Origin: Antedon mediterranea
Lineage: Eukaryota > Echinodermata > Crinoidea > Comatulida > Antedonidae
DNA: 64,000 nt
Direction of reading: 5' to 3'
Assembly: GCF_964355755.1 (NCBI RefSeq)
Contig: NC_092680.1
Span: 16,903,001-16,967,000 of the forward strand
Position 1 is the first letter of the stretch, and each line of letters begins with the position of its first letter. Positions 23,420 to 36,189 of this stretch are shown here, one piece after another. The notes under the pieces are model-generated. The model made no database searches. It worked only from the letters and a program-made list of their open reading frames with translations, and had not been told where the DNA came from. The position numbers and the translations under genes were made by a program.

Positions 23420-24780
23420 TGTGCAACGTGGTCTGCAGAAGCTGGCCTATTGCGCGCCTGTGCTCTAACTGCTCTAACGCACCGGTCTGACTGTCCTATC
23501 TAATTCGGCTTCGCATTTAGTTCATAAACAATCATTCATCTATATATTTTGTTTACATATTTATGCAAATTCTGTAGGATTTAAGATAAATCAAAACATA
23601 AATTTCTATTCACATGAATTTTAGTTAATTAGGCATGTATATATGTATGTTCCCGGACGTAATCTGCGCTCTAGTAGTGACTCGCTGCTTCTACATCAGC
23701 CTAAGTCTCACCACTCATGGGGTGACAGAGCATTCTCCGTTACTGCTCCTCGTCTGTGGAATGCTCTACCGAGCTCTATAAGATTTTGCAAAACTGTTGA
23801 TACTTTTAAAAAATTATTAAAAACACATTTATTCATTAAGGCATATGGAAATCATGAGGTTTCTTAAAGTTGTTTTGACTTAGAATTGTTTTGTATACTT
23901 TTTCCTGACCAGCATTATCTTTGGGGTGCCTCTGTCTTGGTTGTTGTCTCTGAGCACCCGGTCGTCTGTGGCAAGGCAAATGTGTATCCTGCTCCTTTGT
24001 TTGGTCACCTAGGTAGGGGTTCGGGACCGCGACAGAACGACAACGGATGGGGACCCTCCAAAGAAATTGCATTTTATTTGTCAGGAATTTGTATGATTTA
24101 TTTCTTTTTTATTTTTAAATGCGCCTTGAGCACTCTGGAGTGGTATGTGCGCTATAAAAATCTTATTATTATTATTATTATTATTATGTGTTCAGTATTA
24201 CAATTTCAAAGGATCCCACTAAATCTAGGGGTTTGTTCTTTAACTGTTCTCACCTCAATGTACAATGATACAAAATGGAATATTCATATTCAACGACACC
24301 AACCGGAAGTGTATTATTGTTATTAATCGATCCGTTTCGGGGAAGAAGGAAATACGCCATTTTATTAGTTTATTTCACAAAGGTAAGTTGTTAATGTTTA
24401 GGAGGAATATATAGGCCTATGTTTTAAAACAGAATGGTTGCGATCGATACAGTATATGTAGGCCTATAGCTAATATTTTTTAGGAAAGGTCTATTCTAAC
24501 ATTATTAGCCTAAAATGCGTTAATTAATTTATTTAATTAGAATTGTACAGTCATTGAGTACGGGTCACTAAATTATAGTTTTAAGAGTCTCCCCTCTTTA
24601 GTTTGTAAAAGTATTCTTGAAAAGAAGCCCATCTCGAAAAGAAGCCCATCTTGACAGGACGCGAGTACTAGAAGAAGCACTTGGGCTTCTTTTGAAGGTT
24701 TGACGGTATAGTTTTTCGTACTTCCCTGCTGCCATGGTCCATACATAGGCCTCCGTAATTCTTCTAACACGGAACTTGTT
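23420..24780 (+). repeat. large direct repeat, copy 1
   Basis: Shares ordered blocks with 39530-40480, in the same orientation. These include CAACGTGGTCTG and GGCCTATTGCGCGCCT (23430-23470), ATGCAAATTCTGTAGGATTT (~23565), CAACGACACCAACCGGAA and GAATGGTTGCGATCGATA (24290-24450), and a final block with GGGCTTCTTTTGAAGGTTTG (~24690). A LINE fragment interrupts this copy at ~23640-24187 and is absent from copy 2. Confidence 0.8.
23640..24187 (+). mobile_element. 5'-truncated non-LTR retrotransposon (CR1/L2-like) 3' end
   Basis: The frame 23643-23867 encodes the C-terminus of a LINE ORF2: RNLRSSSDSLLL, then WGDRAFSVTAPRLWNALPSS, then FKKLLKTHLFIKAY. The PRLWNALP and LKTHLF motifs are typical of CR1/L2/Rex-type elements. 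The 3' UTR ends GCGCTATAAAAATC followed by an (ATT)n tail, also typical of L2/CR1. Truncation at the 5' end is the usual outcome of target-primed reverse transcription. Confidence 0.88.
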
Positions 24781-25077
24781 GCGTTACAATTTTATTTTGT
24801 GTCGTGCATTTTTCCTGGATAAAGATTGAAGATACTATCGGCATTGCACGGTCTGCTTAAAGGGGGATTCTGGGTTTAAAATTGCTTTTAAATATCGTTT
24901 ATTTATTAAATAAAAAATATCATAACAATATAGACATGTCAGAATGAAGAAGTAATAACGAGAAATTAAAAAAAATTAATTTCATATACATTTTAGGGTA
25001 AATTCATGGAAAGTCTGTTTTTCAGCAGCTTAGGGAAGCTCATTAATATTCATGAGATATTCGAGCTATATATCCAA
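24781..25077. other. non-coding, no feature seen
   Basis: AT-rich sequence between the direct repeat and the satellite-bearing inverted structure. Confidence 0.4.
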
Positions 25078-25112
25078 TACCAAATTGGCGAGTAAATCAT
25101 GTTTTACTTTAA
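25040..25112 (+). repeat. left outer arm of the 13-kb inverted structure
   Basis: TACCAAATTGGCGAGTAAAT followed by CATGTTTTACTTT is found inverted at ~38055-38097. Weaker similarity extends about 35 bp farther out on both sides. The two sites bracket all satellite arrays of this window. Confidence 0.7.
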
Positions 25113-25449
25113 ATTAAATTTATACGCTCTTCCACAAGGTCAATTGTTAGTTATACATACAGACTATATTAAAACAATGATTTTGAACACGTAGGGCATT
25201 TCTTTGAATTCTTTCCTATTGTCGTTTTGTGGTAATTTACAGCTTTTTATATGTTTAACAAACGTACATAATCAATTGCGTCTGCATCATGCTAGACTAC
25301 AACTTCCGGTAGTGACGTAATCAGCATATTTTTGGTAATAAAACTTTTTCACTAAGCTAGGGAATCTTCTGATATCAATATTCATTAGACCGTACTTTAG
25401 TTAGCCAATCAAAATAAACGTATAAACAATTTTGCGGCGATGTTGTTGA

Positions 25450-28400
25450 GGTAAAATATACTGTGTTTTACAATAACCAATTTGGTTAGAGTAAAACACA
25501 ATGATAAAGAATAGGAAACATTTAATAATATGATAAATGTCATTACATAGCAATTTATCACTGTGTTTTACTATAACCAATTTGGTTAGAGTAAAACACA
25601 ATGATATAGAATAGGCAACATTTAATAATATGATAAATGACATTTACATAGCAATTTAGCACTGTGTTTTACTATAAACAATTTGGTTAGAGTAAAACAC
25701 AATGATAAAGAATAGGAAACATTTAATAATATGATATATGACATTCACATAGCAATTTAGCACTGTGTTTTACTATAACCAATTTGGTTAGAGTAAAACA
25801 CAATGATAAAGAATAGGAAACATTTAATAATATGATATATGACATTCACATAGCAATTTAGCACTGTGTTTTACTATAACCAATTTGGTTAGAGTAAAAC
25901 ACAATGATATAGAATAGGAAACATTTAATAATTTGATAAATGACATTTACATAGCAATTAGCACTGTGTTTTACTATAACCAATTTGGTTAAAGTAAAAC
26001 ACAATGATAAAGAATAGGAAACACTTAATAATATGATAAATGACATTTACATAGCAATTTAGCACTGTGTTTTACTATAACCAATTTGGTTAAAGTAAAG
26101 CAGAATGATAAAGAATAGGAATTTAATAATATGATATATGACATTTACATAGCAATTTAGCACTGTGTTTTACTATAACCAATTTGGTTAGAGTAAAACA
26201 CAATGATAAAGAATAGGAAACATTTAATAATATGATATATGACATTCACATAGCAATTTAGCACTGTGTTTTACTATAACCAATTTGGTTAGAGTAAAAC
26301 ACAATGATATAGAATAGGAAACATTTAATAATTTGATAAATGACATTTACATAGCAATTAGCACTGTGTTTTACTATAACCAATTTGGTTAAAGTAAAAC
26401 ACAATGATAAAGAATAGGAAACACTTAATAATATGATAAATGACATTTACATAGCAATTTAGCACTGTGTTTTACTATAACCAATTTGGTTAAAGTAAAG
26501 CAGAATGATAAAAAATAGGAATTTAATAATATGATATATGACATTTACATAGCAATTTAGCACTGTGTTTTACTATAACCAATTTGGTTAGAGTAAAACA
26601 CAATGATAAAGATTAGGAAATATTTAATAATAATGATTATTTACATAGCAATTTAGCACTGTGTTTTATTATAACCAATTTGGTTATAGTAAAACACAAT
26701 GATATAGAATAGGAAACATTTAATAATATGATAAATGACATTTACATAGCAATTTATCACTGTGTTTTACTATAACCAATTTGGTTAGAGTAAAACACAA
26801 TGATAAAGAACAGGAAACATTTAATAATAATGATTATTTACATAGCAATTTAGCACTGTGTTTTACTATAACCAATTTGGTTATAGTAAAACACAATGAT
26901 AAAGAATAGGAAACATTTAATAATATGATATATGACATTCACATAGCAATTTAGCACTGTGTTTTACTATAACCAATTTGGTTAGAGTAAAACACAATGA
27001 TATAGAATAGGAAACATTTAATAATTTGATAAATGACATTTACATAGCAATTTAGCACTGTGTTTTACTATAAACAATTTGGTTAAAGTAAAGCAGAATG
27101 ATAAAGAATAGGAATTTAATAATATGATATATGACATTTACATAGCAATTTAGCACTGTGTTTTACTATAACCAATTTGGTTAGAGTAAAACACAATGAT
27201 AAAGAATAGGAAACATTTAATAATAATGATTATTTACATAGCAATTTAGCACTGTGTTTTACTATAACCAATTTGGTTATAGTAAAACACAATGATAAAG
27301 GATAGGAAACATTTAATATTATGATATATGACATTCACATAGCAATTTAGCACTGTGTTTTACTATAACCAATTTGGTTAGAGTAAAACACAATGATATA
27401 GAATAGGAAACATTTAATAATTTGATAAATGACATTTACATAGCAATTTAGCACTGTGTTTTACTATAACCAATTTGGTTAAAGTAAAACACAATGATAA
27501 AGAATAGGAAACATTTAATAATATGATAAATGACATTTACATAGCAATTTAGCACTGTGTTTTACTATAACCAATTTGGTTAAAGTAAAGCAGAATGATA
27601 AAGAATAGGAATTTAATAATATGATATATGACATTTACATAGCAATTTAGCACTGTGTTTTACTATAACCAATTTGGTTAGAGTAAAACACAATGATAAA
27701 GAATAGGAAATATTTAATAATAATGATTATTTACATAGCAATTTAGCACTGTGTTTTACTATAACCAATTTGGTTATAGTAAAACACAATGATATAGAAT
27801 AGGAAACATTTAATAATATGATAAATGACATTTACATTGCAATTTATCACTGTGTTTTACTATAACCAATTTGGTTATGGTAAAGCACAATGATATAGAA
27901 TAGGAAACATTTAATAATATGATAAATGACATTTACATAGCAATTTAGCACTGTGTTTTACTATAACCAATTTGGTTAAAGTAAAACATAATGATAAAGA
28001 ATAGGAAACATTTAATAATATGATAAATGACATTTACATAGCAATTTATCACTGTGTTTTACTATAACCAATTTGGTTATGGTAAAGCACAATGATATAG
28101 AATAGGAAACATTTAATAATAATGATTATTTACATAGCAATTTAGCACTGTGTTTTACTATAACCAATTTGGTTAGAGTAAAACACAATGACAAAGAATA
28201 GGAAACATTTAATAATAATGATTATTTACATAGCTAGCAATTTAGCACAATGTTTTACTATAACCATTTTGGTTATGGTAAAGCACAATGATATAGAATA
28301 GGAAACATATAATAATATGATAAATGTCATTACATAGCAATTTAGCACTGTGTTTTACTATAACCAATTTGGTTAGAGTAAAACACAATGACAAAGAATA

Positions 28401-28990
28401 GGAAACATTTAATAATAATGATTATTTACATAGCTAGCAATTTAGCACAATGTTTTACTATAACCAATTTGGTTATGGTAAAGCACAATGATATAGAATA
28501 GGAAACATTTAATAATATGATAAATGTCATTACATAGCAATTTAGCACTGTGTTTTACTATAACCAATTTGGTTAGAGTAAAACACAATGATAAAGAATA
28601 GGAAACATTTTAATAACATGATAAATGACATTCACATAGAAATTTAGCACTGTGTTTTACTATAACCAATTTGATTAGAGTAAAGCACAATGATAAAGAA
28701 TATGAAACATTTAATAATATGATAAATGACATTTACATAGTAATTTATCACTGTGTTTTACTATAACCAATTTGGTTAGAGTAAAACATTTTAACTATGA
28801 TAAATGATATTTAGCACTGTGCTGGATACAGTAAAACACAAATTAAGAATAGGAAACATATAATAATATGATACATTTACATACAAATTTAGTATTGTGT
28901 TTTACTATAGCCAATTTGGTTACAGTAAAACACAATGATAATGAAACATTTATTATATGATATTATTTACATAGCAAAATATTATATTAA
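25450..28990 (+). repeat. ~100-bp satellite array A, ~36 monomers, each with a palindromic core
   Basis: Each monomer contains GTGTTTTACTATAACCAATT followed by TGGTTAGAGTAAAACAC, an imperfect 37-nt palindrome. Then come AATGATAAAGAATAGGAAAC, ATTTAATAATATGATAAATG, and ACATTTACATAGCAATTTAG. A ~400-bp higher-order unit of four monomers is nearly identical at 25756-26156 and 26156-26556. Monomers at the right edge (after ~28780) are degenerate. Open frames in the array arise only from the repeat. Confidence 0.95.
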
Positions 28991-29141
28991 ACATATCTTA
29001 TTATCTAAACGTTATGAAAAGAATAGGATACATATAATGTAATAATATAATAAATACAAGTTACATAGTTTATCATCTTGTTTTACAGAACCAATTTGGT
29101 GACACAGTTAAACACAGTGATAAAGAATAGATACTGTTTTA

Positions 29142-29548
29142 GGTTATATAACCCTAACCCTAGTTTGAAGCGACATAATAAATTCATCGCGAAAAAGTAC
29201 GTATCGTATTTAGAAACTTTTGAAATTTGTTAGATATGTTTAATAGGTTCTTACGTCTATAAAACAAACAAAAAATATAAATTTCACAAAAAATTCGTGA
29301 TTTTAATAATTTGCATTTCTAAAAATGTACACTTATGAAATACCATACATTTTCCAACACATTTTTACTTCATTGATGATTCCCAGAAATCAAAATAAAA
29401 CAAATTATGATATTTCTTTTACATTATAGATGTAAGAACCTATATTGAACATGTACCAAATTTCAAACGTTTTTTAAGACGATACGTATTTTTATCGATG
29501 AATTAAGTATGTGATCGCTTCAAACTAGGGTTAGGGTTAAATAAACCT
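29142..29548. repeat. foldback unit 1
   Basis: Left arm 29142-29265 (AGGTTATATAACCCTAACCC, TAGTTTGAAGCGA, ATTCATCGCGAAAAA, AATAGGTTCTTACG) and right arm ~29431-29548 are inverted copies of each other with mismatches. The unit is flanked by satellite-like words (ACAGTGATAAAGAATAG on the left, TTAACCACATTGGTTTTAG on the right). Confidence 0.85.
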
Positions 29549-29763
29549 AACAGTTCCATTCTTTAACACTGTGTTTAACTTTTAACCACATTGGTTTTAG
29601 TACAACACAATGATAAACTATGTACATTTTATTTTTCATATTACATTATAGGATACATATAATGTAATAATAATAAATACAAGTTACATAGTTTATCATC
29701 TTGTTTTACAGAACCAATTTGGTTACACAGTTAAACACAATGATAAAGAATAGACACTGTTTT

Positions 29764-30173
29764 AGGTTATATAACTCTAACCCTAGTTTGAAGCGATCAC
29801 ATACTTAATTCATCGCGAAAAAATACGTATCGTATTCAGAAACATTTGAAATTTGGTAAATATGTTCAATAGGTTCTTACATCTATAAAACAAACAAAAA
29901 ATAAAGTTTCAAGACAAATTCGTGATTTTAATAATTTGCATTTCTAAACATTTACACTTATGAAAGACAATACATTTCCAACACATTTTTACTTCATTGA
30001 TGATTCTCAGAAATCAAAATAAAACTATTAGGATATTTCTTTTGCATTATAGATGTAAGAACCTATATTGAACATATCTACCAAATATCAAACGTTTTTC
30101 AAGACGATACGTATTTTTAGCGATGAATATTAAATATGTGATCGCTTCAAACTAGGGTTAGGGTTAAATAAAC
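29764..30173. repeat. foldback unit 2
   Basis: Second copy of the 29142-29548 unit in the same orientation, with arms 29764-29888 and 30055-30173. It is again flanked by satellite-derived palindromic words (AACCAATTTGGTTAC, AACCAAAATGGTTATAG). Confidence 0.85.
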
Positions 30174-30475
30174 TAAAACAGTTCTATTCTTTATCACTCA
30201 CTGTGTTTAACTTTTAACCAAAATGGTTATAGTAAAACACAATGATAAACTTATATGTCAATTTTATTTTTCATAACATAAAATGTTTGATATTCTTTAT
30301 AATATTTAATATTATATTTTAGGCCTACTATTAATGACGTATAAATGCACACTACATCTGAAATAACTTTCTACTTCATTGGCGATTCTTACCAAAAAAA
30401 AAAAGAACTAATTTTGTTATGTATATAGAGCAACCTATTATAACATGTCTTGTATGATTTTTATCTCGTTTCAAT

Positions 30476-30860
30476 TACATTTTATACTACAATTCAAATG
30501 AAAAAGCATCACAAAAAAATACGTCTGGTATTCAAAAAGTTTCTAAACTCGGTACACAGAAAAAGGGAAATGTTGAAAATGTATGGTCTTTCATAAGTGT
30601 GAATTTTTAGAAATGCAAATAATGGAAATCATCGATTTGTCTTGAAATTTATAATTTGTTTTGTCTTATTGAACATATCTATACAAAATGTCAAACGTTT
30701 CTGAATACGATACGTTTTTTTTCTCGATGAATTTATAATGTCGCTTCAAACTAGAGGGTAGGGTAGTAACCTAACAAGTATCTATTCTTTATCACTATGT
30801 TTAACTGTGTAACCTTATTGGTTCTAATAAAAAACAATGATAAACTATGTAAATTGTATG
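30476..30860. repeat. foldback unit 3, decayed
   Basis: A more diverged copy: GCATCACAAAAAAATACGTC on the left and ACGATACGTTTTTTTTCTCG, ATGAATTTATAATGTCGCTT, CAAACTAGAGGGTAGGG on the right. It ends in ACCTTATTGGTTCTAATAAA, a satellite-like core. Confidence 0.65.
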
Positions 30861-31192
30861 TTTCATATAATTACATTTTTGGCAAAAAAAAATTATTGGG
30901 AATGTCAAATTTCTTTTTCATGACATATATCTACAAATTTCAGAAGCTTTTGAGTACGAGTATTTTACGCGATGTTTTTTTATCCTCATTTTAATATTTT
31001 GGTAATGTAATTCACATAAAGTTTTGTATCCAAAAATTGTTTATTCTTGGGTAGAAATGAGGAAATAAATAGTATTCCTGTATAATATAATAATCAATAA
31101 TAAAGTATAAAAAAAAATGTTGTGTAAACGAACGTTTTTTACGCTTCGAATTTTCTGTTACATTATGTTTGAATTGAAGCTACAGATATTGA

Positions 31193-31231
31193 ATCATGGA
31201 CCTATAAATTAGTAATTTATAGGTCCATGAT
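31193..31231. repeat. perfect palindrome, 19-bp arms, 1-nt centre
   Basis: ATCATGGACCTATAAATTA, then G, then the exact reverse complement. Confidence 0.97.
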
Positions 31232-31539
31232 TGAACATATCGTCACTCACCACACATTTTTTGTTTTGTATTTCGAAAGTATTTATTCTAAAGAACAATT
31301 GATGCAAACATCAACTGCGTATCTTATTTCATTAATTAATTATATTAATTATAATTTGGCGATTATTCGTCACACGAAGAGTCGAATATCGATTCGTCTT
31401 GTCATGGGAAGAAAACGTGCATTGCGCACACTGTTTACGCGCCTCAACAATAAACGGCGAATATGCGATTCGTCACTTATGGAACGCCGTTTTACACAAG
31501 TTTTTGGCGATGATAAAAATTGCATCGATGATGAAATTG

Positions 31540-31720
31540 CGTCGATGAAAATTGCATCGACGCAATGTAGATTGCGTCGATGCAATGTAGATTGCGTCGA
31601 CGCAATTTACATTGCGTCGATGAAAATTGCATCGATGAAAATTGCGTCGATGAAAATTGCGTCGATGAAAACTGCATCGATGAAAATTGCGTCGATGAAA
31701 ACTGCATCGATGAAAATTGA
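31540..31720 (+). repeat. 12-15-bp microsatellite (GCATCGATGAAAATT-type)
   Basis: Tandem units of GCGTCGATGAAAATT and GCATCGATGAAAACT, plus related GCGTCGATGCAATGTA units. Its 15-bp period creates a long open frame (31227-31763) with Met-Lys-Ile-Ala-Ser repeats that I do not consider a gene. Confidence 0.9.
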
Positions 31721-32139
31721 TGTGATGAATTTAATTGATTATGAAAGTTCCAAATGGTTTTAATTCAATCAATGATGAAAATGACTACTAGTAAAGTAAA
31801 TGATGATGTTAATAATGATGTTAATAATGTTATTATGTTGCTAAAAATTGACGGTTTCTGAATATTTTGATATGATAAACATTTTTACCGCTTGCACTAG
31901 CGCGCGTTATAGACAAGCGCACAGTGATCGCGCACTAAAACAATGTTGAAATATATGCACTGATTAACATTTTAGTGATTTATTGTCAACACATTTTAGC
32001 AATGGATCCATTATTGTCCTTTCGGACACATTATATCTTCTAGCTAATTGCTTCCGTTAATCCACCAGTTCAGTACATAAAATCCAGATGTCCAGCATCC
32101 ATGACATCATATTCAAATCATACCGGCAGGGAGATCGCA

Positions 32140-32350
32140 ATTTTCATCGATGAAAACTGCATCGATGAAAATTTTTTTTTTTTTCATCGACGCAATTTTC
32201 ATCACATTTTAACGCAATTTTCATTACATCGACGCAATTTTCATCGACGCAATGTTCATCACATCATTACATCAATACTATATTCATCGACGCAATTTTC
32301 ATCACATCGACGCAATTTTCATTGCATCATCGACGCGATTTTATCATCGC
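32140..32350 (-). repeat. microsatellite, inverted relative to 31540-31720
   Basis: Units of ATCGACGCAATTTTCATC, mostly the reverse complement of those at 31540-31720. The two blocks are about 0.4-0.6 kb apart and could pair. Confidence 0.85.
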
Positions 32351-32734
32351 CTAAACTGGTATTCCATACTAATTGCGTGTGATCGGATTGGTGTATTATA
32401 AATAAATTCATCGCGATGAATTTTTCAGTAGATGTAATGAGACAGTTCAGTAGATGTAATGACAGTTAATTTAATTGTTCTGCTCTTTTTGTACAAATCT
32501 ATACTACTTTATATTATGGATTTTGTAGTACTGTTAAAATTATTAAATCTCTGGAAGTGTGTTTTACGAGTATGTCCGCAAATTTATGCGTTTACGGTTT
32601 TAAAATGTGAGTTTTAAATAGCGAACATGATCTTGTTAGGTGCACTACGCACGCAGTATTCCAAAATGTCTTACTAATTGGGAGAAAATCATATTGTATC
32701 ATATCATATTATATCCATTCTTTAAATTCATATT

Positions 32735-34526
32735 CTTTATCCAAAACTAAATTGGTATAGTAAAACACAGTGCTAGCAATTTATCATATTATTAAATGTT
32801 TCATATTCTTTATCATTGTGTTTTACTCTAATCAAATTGGTATAGTAAAACACAGTGCTAAATTGCTATGTGAATGTCATTTATCATATTTTTAAATGTT
32901 TCCTATTCTTTATCATTGTGCTTTACCATAATCAAATTGGTTATAGTAAAACACAGTGCTAAATTGCTATGTAAATGTTATATATCATATTATTAAATTC
33001 CTATTCTTTATCATTGTGTTTTACTCTAACCAAATTGGTTATAGTAAAACACAGTGATAAATTGCTATGTAAATGTAATTTATCATATTATTAAATGTTT
33101 CCTATTCTTTATCATTGTGTTTTACTCTAACCAAATTGGTTATAGTAAAACACAGTGATAAATTGCTATGTAAATGTAATTTATCATGTTATTAAATGTT
33201 TCCTATTCTTTATCGTTGAGTTTTACTCTAATCAAGTTGGTTATAGTAAAACACAGTGCTAAATTGCTATGTAAATGTTATATATCATATTATTAAATGT
33301 TTCCTATTCTTTATCATTGTGTTTTACTCTAATCTGATTGGTTATAGTAAAACACAGTGCTAAATTGCTATGTGAATGTCATTTATCATGTTATTAAATG
33401 TTTCCTATTCTTTATCATTGTGCTTTACTCTAACCAAATTGGTTATAGTAAAACACAGTGCTAAATTGCTATGTAAATGTCATTTATCATGTTATTAAAT
33501 GTTTCTTATTCTTTATCATTGTGTTTTACTCTAACCAAATTGGTTATAGTAAAACACAGTGATAAATTGCTATGTAAATGTAATTTATCATATTATTAAA
33601 TGTTTCCTATTCTTTATCATTGTGTTTTACTCTAACCAAATTGGTTATAGTAAAACACAGTGATAAATTGCTATGTAAATGTAATTTATCATGTTATTAA
33701 ATGTTTCCTATTCTTTATCATTGTGTTTTACTCTAACCAAATTGGTTATAGTAAAACACAGTGCTAAATTGCTATGTAAATGTTATATATCATATTATTA
33801 AATGTTTCCTATTCTTTATCATTGTGTTTTACTCTAATCTGATTGGTTATAGTAAAACACAGTGCTAAATTGCTATGTGAATGTCATTTATCATGTTATT
33901 AAATGTTTCCTATTCTTTATCATTGTGCTTTACTCTAACCAAATTGGTTATAGTAAAACACAGTGCTAAATTGCTATGTAAATGTAATTTATCATATTAT
34001 TAAATGTTTCCTATTCTTTATCATTGTGTTTTACTCTAACCAAATTGGTTATAATTTATTTAATTTCATTCAAATTGGTTATAGTAAAACACAGTGATAA
34101 ATTGCTATGTAAATGTAATTTATCATGTTATTAAATGTTTCCTATTCTTTATCGTTGAGTTTTACTCTAATCAAGTTGGTTATAGTAAAACACAGTGCTA
34201 AATTGCTATGTAAATGTCATTTATCATGTTATTAAATGTTTCTTATTCTTTATCATTGTGTTTTACTCTAACCAAATTGGTTATAATTTATTTAATTTCA
34301 TTCAAATTGGTTATAGTAAAACACAGTGATAAATTGCTATGTAAATGTAATTTATCATGTTATTAAATGTTTCCTATTCTTTATCGTTGAGTTTTACTCT
34401 AATCAAGTTGGTTATAGTAAAACACAGTGCTAAATTGCTATGTAAATGTCATTTATCATGTTATTAAATGTTTCTTATTCTTTATCATTGTGTTTTACTC
34501 TAACCAAATTGGTTATAGTAAAACAC
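32735..34526 (-). repeat. ~100-bp satellite array B, opposite orientation to array A
   Basis: About 18 monomers reading TCATTGTGTTTTACTCTAAC, CAAATTGGTTATAGTAAAAC, ACAGTGCTAAATTGCTATGT. This is the reverse complement of the array A monomer. A variant with an insertion of TTATTTAATTTCATT after the core recurs at ~34045 and ~34275. The array is interrupted at 34527 by a transposon and resumes at 37162. Confidence 0.95.
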
Positions 34527-34850
34527 CAGGCCCGTATCCAGGGGGGGTGCGTTGGGTGCAGACGCACCCCCCCAAGTCCCAAAAGGTCCACTTTTTCCTC
34601 GGTTGGTATTTTTTCTTGTCTTGTTTAACTAAAGACAATATCATTATATATATACAAAATTTACATTATCAATGGTATACAAACAAAAATATGCTAATAT
34701 AAAATGAAAAAATACCGGTAATTAAATTACGGAATCTGAACTGACTACAAACTCGATGTAAAACATGCGCAGTCGATCATGTGACGACAAGTAATAGCTT
34801 AGCGCTTCATGTACGCGGTAAAGTGTTTGCTGGAGAAATACAGACAACTT

Positions 34851-36043
34851 AACGTCAGGGAACACGTGTACTTTTTGTCGGGGAATATAATATACAGTAA
34901 AAAGCGTTCGCGTTCACTTCGTAGCTAGCTTCAGCGCCTAGAAAACCGCGACGTTTCATTGACCGTGAGAGTACGTCAGAGTGATATTATGCACTTTATA
35001 TGCATTCATTATTGCCAGCGATCTAACTTACTACTAAACAATAGCTAGGTACGCACTTGTCTGGCGGTATCCCTTTGTACGAATCGTTCAACGTTGGGTT
35101 GAGACGCGTGATATCAAGTTTCATCCAGGGACCAAAATGTGTAATGTGTTATTTTCCAGGCGAAGTTTACCGACGGTTACGTCGTGTACTGCGTCGACGT
35201 ACGCTACACTACAGCAAAAACGAATTATGTTAATTGTTCGTTTGTTCACCAATTTTTTAATTTACAAGTAACCTTCTGTACCGTCGGGCACCTAAAATAA
35301 ATTTTTCATCCATTACTAAACAAAAAAACATGCCATTTTCGCTTAGCCAACATTATAGCTATAGTTATTACATTTTCAATATCCTGTATGTCATGAATTT
35401 CTCACCACTCGGAAGTCCAGATGGTACGCATGCATACACCTGGGAGGAATAAACTTTTTTCCCCGACTGAAAAAGGTCTACGCTTGCGTTTTTTAAGCCT
35501 CTAGGCCTGATGTTTCCAAAGTATAAAATGCAATTTTTTGAAGACCTGCAGCTCTAGTTTTAAACATTTTCTTAGCTCAGCCCCAACAATAAAGCTGGTC
35601 ATATTTCGAAGAACAAGAAGTACATTTTCCGGGACCTAACATCTCTATTTTTCAAACATTTCTTAGCTCAGTAGTCACAACCCATGATAGGGACTTATAT
35701 ATTTTTTTTCATGTTTTGAAGTATAATAAGTCCAATTTCCGGGACCTCCAACTCTATTTTTCAAAATTTTCTTTGAACTTTTATTTTTTAAATTGAAAAA
35801 TATGGATTGAAACAGTCATCGCGCATCGTTTTTTTGCACGCAGTATTTTATTTATGCATTATAAAAAATGGAAAAAATGGCTACCCTAAATCTGATTAAA
35901 AAGACCTCAAATGACGCTAGAACGCGTTGCCGGGGGCCCTTGGCGGCCCCTGGCCCTCAGCCTAGTGATGCTCGCTTCGCTCGCATAGCCCCCTTGTCGG
36001 GGAATGTAGCCCCCGCGTCGGGAAGATCCTGGCGCCACCCCTG
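34851..36043 (+). mobile_element. second copy of the 10736-12331 hAT-type element, left-truncated and nested
   Basis: From GGGAACACGTGTACTTTTTG onward it follows the first copy closely and ends at the same CTGGCGCCACCCCTG terminus. The first ~110 bp and the left inverted terminus are missing, and only one copy of the 326-bp internal unit is present. Confidence 0.88.
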
Positions 36044-36189
36044 CTGAGTTGGCCTCATCATGAAAGCGTTAAGTTCTGGTGTCCATCGTTCAACTAGCCC
36101 AAGCCACAACAGAGAGTCTTACATCAGTCTTTAGAACGTCAAATAACGCAAATTTTTCCAGGGCCTTCGGCCCCTGGACCCTGACCGGG

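Noticed and set aside
25401-26446. several minus-strand open frames of 62-80 aa
   Set aside because: They recur with the satellite period and are only repeat-generated.
29150-30165. telomeric repeats (CCCTAACCCTAG)
   Set aside because: Only two hexamers occur per site, at the tips of foldback arms; no telomeric array.
31227-31763. 178-aa open frame with Met-Lys-Ala-Ser repeats
   Set aside because: The repeated half is a 15-bp microsatellite, and the first half shows no recognisable domain or splice signals.
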